From NCBI GenBank assembly GCA_026397725.1, contig JAPLUI010000327.1:18062-82061 (forward strand): 64,000 nucleotides of DNA. The letters run 5' to 3'. The notes under the pieces are model-generated. The model was given only the letters and a program-made list of their open reading frames with translations, did no database searches and was not told the origin of the DNA. This DNA is from Verrucomicrobiota bacterium. Its GTDB lineage: Bacteria > Verrucomicrobiota > Verrucomicrobiia > Verrucomicrobiales > Akkermansiaceae. The position numbers were made by a program, and so were the translations under genes. The stretch's first letter is position 1. Each line of letters begins with the position of its first letter. This document shows, one piece after another, positions 56,959-64,000 of this stretch.

Positions 56959-58308
56959 ATGAACACAAAACGAACGACCCGCGCGGCACTTTGCCTGTGG
57001 GTGACATTGACGGTTTCCGCCTCCGCCGACCAGCAGGTGATTTATCCGCCATCCGCCATGCCCCGGGTGGACATGCACACCCACATGGATGCCAAAGCCC
57101 AGTATGCCAAAGCCATCGATGACATGGACCAATGGGGTGGCACCATCAGCATCACCCTGGCGGGTTTGTTCTGGGTGAAGGACAACGGCGGAAACAATGC
57201 CAGTCCGGCCAGCGTGAAGCAGATCCCGGGCAATGACATGGTCTATGTGAAGGAGAAACTGGATAACCGGATCCTGTTTGTCCCGGGTGCCTTTACGATC
57301 CCCAGTGCAGGCATCTGGTGGAGTGTCGATGAAATCAAGACATTCAAGGACCAGGGGTTTGTGGGCCTCAAGTTGTGGCCGCACGGGGCGATTCTATCCA
57401 GCAAGATTCCCCTGATCCATGAACAACTCGATGAAGCCGGGCGGCAGGGCATGCCGCTGGTGGGCTACCACACCGGTGACCCGGGCAATAAGGACGGGAA
57501 CAGCCCGGCCTTTCCCAAGTTTGAAGATGACACGATTGAGGTTGTCAAAGCACACCCACAAACCACCTTTATCTTTGCCCATGGGCTATTCATGCTGGAA
57601 AACGATCAGGGCATGGACAAGCTGGCGGGCATCCTTGAAAGGCACCCCAATGTGTTTGTCGACGTCGCCTTCACGCACAATGCGCGGCATCCAGCCGATT
57701 ACACGGTGAGCAAAGCCAGGGAGTTTTATATCAAATACCGCGACCGCATCCTTTTCGGTTCCGATGTCTTTGCAGCGGGCGGCGGTGCCGATGGATTCTT
57801 GAATGAACGCAAGGTCCTCGAAACCAACCAGGTCACCAACGGCCTGCACGGAGGCCCCAAGCTGGAGGGTTTCAAGTTGCCCGATCCGGTGCTCAATCAT
57901 ATCTATTATTGGAATGCCGTCCGGTTGATCCCCAGGGTGCGGCAAGTGCTCGAAGCACGGAATTTCAAGATCGGTTACGAGTTGGGCAACTTCAAATGTG
58001 ACCGGTTGCCTCCGGATGTCACCGTCAACAAACTCACCTTAGGGAGTGGCCAGCCCGCCGATCTCACCGGCACTTTGGGCGGTCTAACAGATAGCCTGGT
58101 CGTGGAAATCGCGGGCAAGGTCTATCAAGGAGTTGATAACCTGGACGGCACCTGGAAGCTACCTGCAGACAAGCTTGCCGGCCTGCCTGCGGGGACCTAC
58201 GATGTCAAGGTGACCGCCACGAACTCGATTGGGCTCGTCCGGACCGATTCCACCACCAACGAGCTGACCGTGGCAGCATCAGCCGGAAAGTCCCAACCAA
58301 CCAAATGA
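56959..58308 (+). CDS. Secreted amidohydrolase with C-terminal Ig-like domain
   Basis: 449 residues from ATG 56959 (MNTKRTTRAALCLW); the upstream ATG at 56,938 adds seven residues. Signal peptide LCLWVTLTVSASA. TIM-barrel amidohydrolase features: PRVDMHTHMDAKAQYAKA (HxH), GLKLWPHGAI, GMPLVGYHTGD, TTFIFAHGLFMLEN, RILFGSDVFAAGGG. The C-terminal ~90 residues form an Ig-like domain (LVVEIAGKVYQGVDNLDGTW). Likely a metal-dependent hydrolase or decarboxylase acting outside the cytoplasm. Its 5' end is duplicated at 47,372. Confidence 0.75.
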   Translation: MNTKRTTRAALCLWVTLTVSASADQQVIYPPSAMPRVDMHTHMDAKAQYAKAIDDMDQWGGTISITLAGLFWVKDNGGNNASPASVKQIPGNDMVYVKEKLDNRILFVPGAFTIPSAGIWWSVDEIKTFKDQGFVGLKLWPHGAILSSKIPLIHEQLDEAGRQGMPLVGYHTGDPGNKDGNSPAFPKFEDDTIEVVKAHPQTTFIFAHGLFMLENDQGMDKLAGILERHPNVFVDVAFTHNARHPADYTVSKAREFYIKYRDRILFGSDVFAAGGGADGFLNERKVLETNQVTNGLHGGPKLEGFKLPDPVLNHIYYWNAVRLIPRVRQVLEARNFKIGYELGNFKCDRLPPDVTVNKLTLGSGQPADLTGTLGGLTDSLVVEIAGKVYQGVDNLDGTWKLPADKLAGLPAGTYDVKVTATNSIGLVRTDSTTNELTVAASAGKSQPTK

Positions 58309-58366
58309 ATCGCCTATATCCAGTCCGATTCCTCGGCCGTCTCGAAACGGGCGGTCCTCGTGCCCG

Positions 58367-58537
58367 GCGATCACCCAAGGACTGGTGGACCGGCTCATCG
58401 AATTGGGCAAACGTTTCGACTGTTTCGCCTATCCCCACCGCGACCACGGCCTGCGTGAGGGCAAGGGCACGGAGGTCCACCTGCGGATGTTCATCATTCG
58501 GTATCTCATCGAACACTTGCCTCCGGGGCTGCGGTGA
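58367..58537 (+). pseudogene. 3' remnant of an S9-family dipeptidyl peptidase
   Basis: 57 codons encode GLVDRLIELGKRFDCFAYPH, RDHGLREGKGTEVHLRM and IIRYLIEHLPPGLR-stop. This is the C-terminal helix-strand-helix of prolyl oligopeptidase/DPP4-like enzymes, including the catalytic His in RDHG. No other part of the gene is present; it starts about 60 bases after the amidohydrolase stop. Confidence 0.75.
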
Positions 58538-58721
58538 ATGCACCCTCGAGCTACCCCCTTTCGCTCTCCCTTGCGCGCCACCCCGCAAAGAGCTGAAAAT
58601 TCCCGGGTGCCAGCCAAAGCCCTGAGAGACGGGGATGGCGCTCGTGAACCGAAACCATTAACCGGAAGGAGATTCGACGAAATCTGCGTTTGTTTGGTAA
58701 CCCTGCTTGTGTTCTACGCTA

Positions 58722-59642
58722 ATTCTAGTAAGGCTCCTCTCCACCGCCTTCCACGACGTGGAAACCATCGTCGGCGGCCACGCCATGCGCTCGCTCTCGC
58801 TCGCCAGCTACGATGTGCTCTTGCGCACCGGCAACCCGCTGGTGAAGGGTGAGATGCCAATCGGGAGATCGTGGATAGCAGATTGAGGATCGTGGATGAA
58901 GGGCGCTGGCGCGGTTCTCTTTCTTCCATCTACGATCCACACGCTGGTGAAGGGTGAGATGCCAATCGGGAGATCGTGGATAGCAGATTGAGGATCGTGG
59001 ATGAAGGGCGCTGGCGCGGTTCTCTTTCTTCCATCTACGATCCACAATCCTCGATCTGCGATCTTCTCTCCTCATCTTCCGCAGCGGCCACGCCATGCGC
59101 CCGCGCTCGCTCGCCAGCACGACGTGCTCCTCCGCACCGACAACCTGCTGGTGAAGGGTGAGATGCCAATGGGGAGATCGTAGATGGCAGATTGAGGATC
59201 GTGGATGAAGGGCGCTGGCACGGTTCTCTTTCTTCCATCTACGATCCACAATCCTCTATCTGCGATCTTCTCTCCTCATCTTCCGCAGCGGCCTCACCCC
59301 CGCCGACTTCCAGACCGCGTTCAAGCGCCTGGAGGAACAAAGCCGGAAACTGGAGGCGGCGCAGGTTGAGCCCGTGGCCGGACTGGGCGCAAGAAAGCGC
59401 CGCCGTGCGACGAGCCCGGCTTCCTAGCCGCCCAGGTGTTTGCCGTCGCCGCCGCAACCGGCTGGCCCGAGGAACGCATCATGTTCATGCCGCTGGCACG
59501 GCTCGCCCAATACCAGCACTGCCTGTTGCAGCGGAACGGGGTGCGGACGCACTGGGGCAGTGTGGGAGGTGGTTCGATCAGGGACCAGTTGGAAGCGCTG
59601 CGAGCGATGTGGAGTCGGGTGGATGATCCTGACGGGAAGTAG
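58722..59642 (+). pseudogene. Prophage tail-region gene(s), broken up by a repeat array and a frameshift
   Basis: Three in-line pieces: FHDVETIVGGHAMRSLSLAS, YDVLLRTGNPLVKGEMP (to ~58,857); SGLTPADFQTAFKRLEEQSR (59,281-59,427); and FLAAQVFAVAAATGWPEERI, MFMPLARLAQYQHCLLQRNG (to 59,642). They resemble small prophage proteins encoded just before the tape-measure gene. The first two are separated by three copies of a palindromic element; the second and third are in different frames, with the slip near 59,390. The ORF at GTG 59,436 could still make a 68-residue protein. Confidence 0.6.
58838..59290. repeat. Three-copy array of a palindromic element with a duplicated piece of phage gene
   Basis: Units begin with GCTGGTGAAGGGTGAGATG at 58,838, 58,943 and 59,147. 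The core of each unit has complementary arms (GAGATCGTGGATAGCAG and TGAGGATCGTGGATGAAG on the left; CTTCCATCTACGATCCA and TCTGCGATCTTCTC on the right). Copy 1 lacks most of its right arm and runs straight into copy 2 with a period of 105 bp. Between copies 2 and 3 lies a diverged second copy of the phage sequence at 58,770-58,860. It looks like a small non-autonomous element that inserted in a phage gene and then duplicated. Confidence 0.75.
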
Positions 59643-59708
59643 TCGCGAGAATTTGCTTTGCTTTGTGGGATAGGTGGACATGATGCCCATCGACATCACT
59701 GCAACCCC

Positions 59709-62186
59709 ATGAAAAGGCAACTCCGTTTCCTCACCCTGCTCGCCACGCTGGCCCTTGCTGCGGCCCCGGCCCACGCCCAACTCACGGCCTGCAATGTCCG
59801 CGCCGCCCAACGTGCCGGCACCAAGCTGGTCGATATCGACTACGACATCACCGGCATCGCCACCCCGGTGTTTGTCGCGCTGGAAATCTCCGCCGATGGC
59901 GGCACCACCTGGACGGTGCCGGCCACCACTCTAACCGGAGCGATCGGTACCAACGTCACGCCCGGCACCGACCTGCGCATCACCTGGGACGCCGGTGCGG
60001 ATTGGAACAACCAGACTTCCAGCCAGACGCGCTTCCGGCTCAGGGTGAGCGATTTGTTGCCGGAGCAGGTTGACTTCGCACTCATTCCCGGCGGCACCTT
60101 CACCATGGGCGACTCTCTCGACGGGATGACCGATGCCCCGCCGCACACGGTGAACGTGAGTGCGTTCTACATGCAGAAGAAAGAAACGACCAAGGCGGAG
60201 TGGGACGCAGTGCGGTCGTGGGGCATGCTGAATGGCTACACCGATTTGGCTGTCGGTTCACAGATGGGTGCTGGTCACCCGGTGCAGACGGTTTCATGGT
60301 ATAGCGTGGTGAAGTGGTGCAATGCGCGAAGCGAAAAAGAGGGGCTTACACCCTGTTATTACACCGACGCCGCGCAGACTGTGGTGTTCAAGAGGGGCAG
60401 CAACAATATCGACAACACGATGGTGAAATGGAGTGCCAACGGCTACCGCCTGCCAACGGAAGCGGAGTGGGAGAAGGCGGCACGCGGCGGCTTGGGCGGA
60501 AAACGCTATCCCTTGGGTGACTCGATCACACAAGCGGACGCGAACTACGGCGCATCCGGCACGGTGGCGGTCGGGAGTTATGCGCCGAACGGCTACGGGC
60601 TTTATGACATGGCGGGAAACTTATGGGAGTTGTGCTGGGATTGGTATGGAACTTACCCCACAGCCTTGGAGACCGATCCTCACGGGCCGTCCGGCTCCAC
60701 CCGCGTGTTACGCGGCGGTTTCTGGGGCCACTACGCCGGCAACTGCCGCGTCGCCCTTCGCGCCTACGACGGCAGCCCAGGCAACCTGGACGACAACTTC
60801 GATTTCCGCTCCGTCCGCAGCGACGTATCGTTCGCGCTCATTCCCGGCGGTAGCTTCACCATGGGTGACTCGCTTGATGGCCTCAGTGACGCCCTGCCGC
60901 ACACGGTGAACGTGAGCACCTTTTACATGCAGAAGACGGAGGTAACCAAGGCGGAGTGGGACGTGGTGCGGGATTGGGGAAGTACCCATGGCTACGCCGA
61001 CCTGGCGGGCGGCGTGGGTCCGGCGGCGGAGCACCCGGTTCAGACGGTTTCGTGGTATGATGTGGTAAAGTGGTGTAACGCGCGGAGCGAGAAGGACGGC
61101 CTTACACCCTGCTACTACACGGATGCCGCGCAGACGGCGGTGTATCGGACGGGTAATACGGACATCGATAACACGATGGTGAAATGGACGTCCAACGGCT
61201 ATCGTTTACCGACGGAGGCGGAGTGGGAGAAGGCGGCGCGTGGCGGCTTGAGTGGGAAGCGCTTTCCGTGGGGCGACTCGATCATGCCAGCGGATGCAAA
61301 CTATTCTTCAGGCGGCACGGTGGTAGTTGGGAGCTATGCGCCGAACGGCTACGGACTCTACGACACGGCCGGCAATGTCTATGAATGGTGTTGGGATTGG
61401 TACAATAGCAACTATTACAATATATCTCCAACTGCCGATCCGCTGGGTCCCGCTGCCGGTCCGCGCGTTTTGCGCGGCGGTGGCTGGGGTGCACCCGTCG
61501 ACTACTGCCGCGTCGCATTCCGCAGCAACTTCAGTCCTTGGGGCACGACCTTATACGGCTTCGGCTTCCGCACCGCCCGCGCCAACCTTGTGACTGCCGA
61601 CTCGCCAAACATCGCCGTCAATACCAAGGACCCGATTCTGACCATTATTGCGCTCCACGGCACGGTGCCCGGTGCCGGGCAGTATGAAATGAATACCACG
61701 GTCGAACTCACGCCCACCCCGGATCTCGGATACTTGTTCAGCAAATGGACCGGTGACGCCACGGGCAGCGGCATACCGTTGTCGGTGCTGTTGGATTCCG
61801 CCAAGACCATCAACGCGATCTTCGTGCAGGATTCCCGCGATCCCGATGGCGACGGGCTGACGAACTATCAGGAACTTGTCGTTTACCACAGCAACCCGAA
61901 CGTCGCCGACACGGACGAAGACGGATTCAGTGACGGCTATGAAGTCAACAGCGGTTACAGCCCGACCGACCCGAACAGCACACCGGAGACGAGCCTGGTG
62001 ATTTACACGGCGGTGGAGATCCGTTTCGGCGCGGCGCAAGGGCAGAGCTACCGGGTCGAGTCGTCCATGGATTTGCAGACGTGGACGATGGTGGAGGAAC
62101 ACATCACCGGCACCGGCGGCACGGTCGCGCGCTTGTATTCCATCCAGGAGATTCCCAAGCGCTATTTCCGCTCGGTGCGGGAGTGA
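59709..62186 (+). CDS. Secreted protein with two tandem FGE-sulfatase (SUMF1) domains
   Basis: 825 residues from ATG 59709 (MKRQLRFLTLL; signal ending AAAPAHAQ). A beta-sandwich (~20-130) precedes two FGE domains at ~140-390 and ~395-645; each has FALIPGGTFTMGDSLDG, a W-C-N-A-R-S-E-K motif, YRLPTEAEWEKAARGG and a final RVLRGG..CRVA.R..F.FR segment. Then come an InlB-like bacterial repeat (YLFSKWTGDATGSGIPLSVL), calcium-binding thrombospondin-3-type repeats (DPDGDGLTNYQELV, DTDEDGFSDGYE) and a C-terminal VESSMDLQTW segment. The C-type-lectin-like fold can bind ligands or form formylglycine; the metal-binding cysteines of true FGEs are not evident. Lies between prophage genes. Confidence 0.8.
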   Translation: MKRQLRFLTLLATLALAAAPAHAQLTACNVRAAQRAGTKLVDIDYDITGIATPVFVALEISADGGTTWTVPATTLTGAIGTNVTPGTDLRITWDAGADWNNQTSSQTRFRLRVSDLLPEQVDFALIPGGTFTMGDSLDGMTDAPPHTVNVSAFYMQKKETTKAEWDAVRSWGMLNGYTDLAVGSQMGAGHPVQTVSWYSVVKWCNARSEKEGLTPCYYTDAAQTVVFKRGSNNIDNTMVKWSANGYRLPTEAEWEKAARGGLGGKRYPLGDSITQADANYGASGTVAVGSYAPNGYGLYDMAGNLWELCWDWYGTYPTALETDPHGPSGSTRVLRGGFWGHYAGNCRVALRAYDGSPGNLDDNFDFRSVRSDVSFALIPGGSFTMGDSLDGLSDALPHTVNVSTFYMQKTEVTKAEWDVVRDWGSTHGYADLAGGVGPAAEHPVQTVSWYDVVKWCNARSEKDGLTPCYYTDAAQTAVYRTGNTDIDNTMVKWTSNGYRLPTEAEWEKAARGGLSGKRFPWGDSIMPADANYSSGGTVVVGSYAPNGYGLYDTAGNVYEWCWDWYNSNYYNISPTADPLGPAAGPRVLRGGGWGAPVDYCRVAFRSNFSPWGTTLYGFGFRTARANLVTADSPNIAVNTKDPILTIIALHGTVPGAGQYEMNTTVELTPTPDLGYLFSKWTGDATGSGIPLSVLLDSAKTINAIFVQDSRDPDGDGLTNYQELVVYHSNPNVADTDEDGFSDGYEVNSGYSPTDPNSTPETSLVIYTAVEIRFGAAQGQSYRVESSMDLQTWTMVEEHITGTGGTVARLYSIQEIPKRYFRSVRE

Positions 62187-62298
62187 GGGTTGCGGGTTGG
62201 CGCTCGAAAACTCATGAGGGAACCAGCAAACTTCCAGTATCGACACCAGTGACCGTACGCCTTGCAAGAAAACGCCACATCCCCAAAGTTGATCTCGG

Positions 62299-62547
62299 AT
62301 GAAATACCGCCTCAGCATCAGCCAAGCCGCCATCGAGCAGCTACGCGCCTTGCCCAAAGACCTGCGGCGTAACATCGGTTTCCGCATCGAAGGTCTGTGT
62401 GAGGATCTGCAGGGAGATGTGAAAAAGCTGAAAGGCCACCCCCCGCGCTACCGACTTCGCGTCGGCGCTTACCGGGTGCTATTCACGCTGGCGGGGGAGG
62501 GCATTGAGGTGTATGCTGTGAAGGATCGAAAGGAATCTTATGAATGA
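62299..62547 (+). CDS. RelE/ParE-family toxin
   Basis: 82 residues: MKYRLSISQAAIEQLRALPK, then VKKLKGHPPRYRLRVGAYRV and EVYAVKDRKESYE, the usual RelE/ParE pattern with a basic RYRLRVGAYR strand. RelE-type toxins cut mRNA on the ribosome. It overlaps the next gene by 8 bases, giving the less common toxin-first order. Confidence 0.85.
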   Translation: MKYRLSISQAAIEQLRALPKDLRRNIGFRIEGLCEDLQGDVKKLKGHPPRYRLRVGAYRVLFTLAGEGIEVYAVKDRKESYE

Positions 62548-62725
62548 TACCGCCGTAATTGAGAAAATCGAAAGGCTCGCCCGCACCGTGCAACGCTTGG
62601 AGAGCCGTGTCGAAGAACTCGAAACCCGTGAAGACCTCTGGGATCTCGAAAAGGCCATCGTCCAGAATGGCAATCAACCGTTGGTCCCATGGAATCAAGC
62701 CAAAGCACTTCTTGATCTCGATTAG
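62540..62725 (+). CDS. Antitoxin partner of the RelE-like toxin
   Basis: 61 acidic residues: a coiled-coil stretch (VQRLESRVEELETREDLWDL) and a C-terminal NGNQPLVPWNQAKALLDLD. The 'PWxxAKxxLDLD'-type ending is typical of small antitoxins paired with RelE. Overlaps the toxin by 8 bases and ends 55 bp before the tape-measure gene. Confidence 0.75.
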   Translation: MNDTAVIEKIERLARTVQRLESRVEELETREDLWDLEKAIVQNGNQPLVPWNQAKALLDLD

Positions 62726-62780
62726 ACCTCTGCCATGACGACTGAGGCGTTCTGATTCCGGTTGACTCCACCCCCGGCGC

Positions 62781-63860
62781 ATGAGCGCCCTGACCGTCAC
62801 GCTTGGAGCCGACATCACCGCCCTGAAGCGGGCGCTGGCCGGTGCCACTGAACTTGTCTCCGCATCCGCCCGCCGCATGGGCGGGATGACGGGCGCAGGA
62901 CTGGCCGGACTTGGCAAGGGTGGTGCGGTGGCACTTGGCAAGGGGTTTGAGGTGAGCGGGATTGCGCTCAAGGCGGGCATCGGCGCGGCATTGGCTGGTG
63001 GGGCCGCCGCAATGGGCGTCGGCGTGAAAGCGGTCACCTCGGCCGCCGACTTCGAGCAGACCAAGGTGGCATTCACTACCCTGATCGGTGACGCGGCCAA
63101 GGCCGAGGAGACACTGGCCAAGCTCCGGCAACTCGGTGCGGAAACGCCCTTCGAGTTTCCCGAACTGGCCGACGCCGGCCGCAAGTTGATCGCCTTCGGT
63201 GAATCCGCCGACACCGTGCCCGAAACCCTGCGGCGCATCGGCGACGTGTCGGCAGGTGTGCAGGCGCCGGTCAACGAAATCGCGGAACTTTACGGCAAGG
63301 CGCGGGTCCAGGGGCGGCTCTTCGCCGAGGACATCAACCCGGGGATCTCCAGGCGGGCATGGAATGGGTGGTGGCCCACCTGCTCAAGGGCCTGCTCAAA
63401 ATCCCCGGCATGGCGGATTTGTTGGGATTCGATGAAAGCGCGGCGGAAACCAACTTCTGCAAGATCCTCAAGGACCGGAAGGAAACCGGCGCCGGGTTGT
63501 TCGGCGTCAATTTCAAGGACCTCGCCAGGGGTGCCGGGAACCTGGTCGGCGCGGGTGCCCCGGTGCTTGGCGAGCGGGTGGCTGAGGCGGCACGGAAGGC
63601 GGGCGAATCCGGCACCGCAGACATGATCGACACCACCGGCCTGCGCGACAGCATGGGCAAGGTGGTCCAGTCGATCCGCGACTCGATGCCGAATCCCGAG
63701 GAGGTGAAGCAGGCAGCCAAGGCCGCCAGCATGACCAGCGAAGGGCAAACCATTTCCGAGCAAACCAGCCGCCTTGAGCCCATCGTCACGTCGCTTGGCA
63801 AGGTCGGCGGCGGTGGTACTCGGCCGGCACGCTCGACGCCCAGCGCGAGAACAAGCGGCT
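62781..63860 (+). pseudogene. Phage tail tape-measure protein, centre deleted and frameshifted
   Basis: The N-terminal part (LGADITALKRALAGATELVS, FEQTKVAFTTLIGDAAKAEE, FEFPELADAGRKLIAFG, GKARVQGRLFAEDIN) is the conserved start of tape-measure proteins, which set tail length. At about 63,340 it jumps, out of frame, to a C-terminal part (LQAGMEWVVAHLLKGLLKIP, VVQSIRDSMPNPEEVKQAAK). A second slip at ~63,820 separates this from SAGTLDAQRENKRLTS. Most of the protein is missing, so this prophage cannot make a working tail. Confidence 0.75.
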
Positions 63861-64000
63861 GACCTCGAAACACTTCAACCGATCGAAGCCGTTGGCTTCC
63901 GCAACCCGGTGACCTCCCTGCGCTTCAAGCGGGGCGATGCGGCGAAACTGGAAGTGGCGTTCCTCACCAACGGCCTCACCCATTCGACCATCGGCGACCC
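63861..64000 (+). CDS. Phage protein, partial (runs off window)
   Basis: The open frame reads LETLQPIEAVGFRNPVTSLR, FKRGDAAKLEVAFLTNGLTH and continues past the window edge. The LRFKRGDAAxLEVxF pattern is found in small prophage proteins downstream of the tape measure. Its start codon is not identifiable because the upstream junction is disturbed. Confidence 0.5.

Noticed and set aside
58838..59290. Possible CRISPR array
   Set aside because: Only three long repeats with internal palindromes, unequal spacing and no short unique spacers; it is a palindromic element array.
62187..64000. Diversity-generating retroelement parts next to the FGE gene
   Set aside because: No reverse transcriptase or adenine-rich template copy is found in the remaining sequence.
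1..64000. tRNA, rRNA and known riboswitches
   Set aside because: I looked for cloverleaf-like and rRNA-like stretches in the intergenic gaps and saw none; a covariance-model search would be needed to exclude small RNAs.

Overview
The window looks like a chromosomal segment of a high-GC (about 60-65 %) Verrucomicrobiota bacterium. The case rests on its gene families: secreted glycosidases with DUF5703, GH106, GH127, GH95 and DUF6288 domains, an AraC/XylR-type regulator, several SASA-type acetylesterases, and short GTCCC-loop palindromes. Genus-level placement is not possible from sequence alone. Almost every gene begins with a signal peptide. No SusC/SusD pair, ribosomal RNA, tRNA or CRISPR array was seen.

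Layout. Positions 1-12,543 (minus strand) hold an operon-like run: a LamG/Ig surface protein, a truncated 'enterotoxin'-family glycosidase, a GH127 beta-L-arabinofuranosidase, a GH106 alpha-L-rhamnosidase and a DUF5703 glycosidase that leaves the window. A divergent XylR-like regulator (12,714-13,904) separates it from a plus-strand block with a GH95-like enzyme, a DUF6174-like protein, a ruined GH78 rhamnosidase, ruined GH106 and GH172 starts, a beta-propeller glycosidase with an intact GH106, a second propeller, a DUF3472 protein, a GH27 alpha-galactosidase and a GH29 fucosidase (to 30,220). Positions 30,221-43,455 alternate DUF6288 proteins with SASA esterases, plus a WD40 protein and a sulfatase. 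Positions 43,502-58,308 hold a LamG protein, an unknown secreted protein, a GH95 fucosidase, another SASA esterase, a GH38-like mannosidase, a TPR-like protein and an amidohydrolase. From 58,722 to the end lie decayed prophage tail genes with a tandem FGE-sulfatase-domain gene and a toxin-antitoxin pair set between them.

Function. The intact enzymes would together strip rhamnose, arabinose, galactose, fucose, acetyl and sulfate groups from a complex plant or algal heteropolysaccharide outside the cytoplasm. A conserved ~43-bp element followed by a -35/-10 pair with 17-bp spacing occurs four times, next to the regulator and at two block starts, and is the best candidate for the control switch.

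What stands out. (1) At least ten genes have lost their middles or one end while keeping recognisable termini, so the window is a graveyard of junctions; this is either real deletion or an assembly or consensus artefact. (2) The 7-mer TCTAACA/TGTTAGA is strongly over-represented in the first 38 kb and nearly absent from the last 13 kb. (3) Two glycosidases carry LamG domains inserted with the segments in permuted order, one of them with a further module nested inside. (4) DUF6288 proteins recur next to SASA esterases and may be an uncharacterised polysaccharide-processing module.
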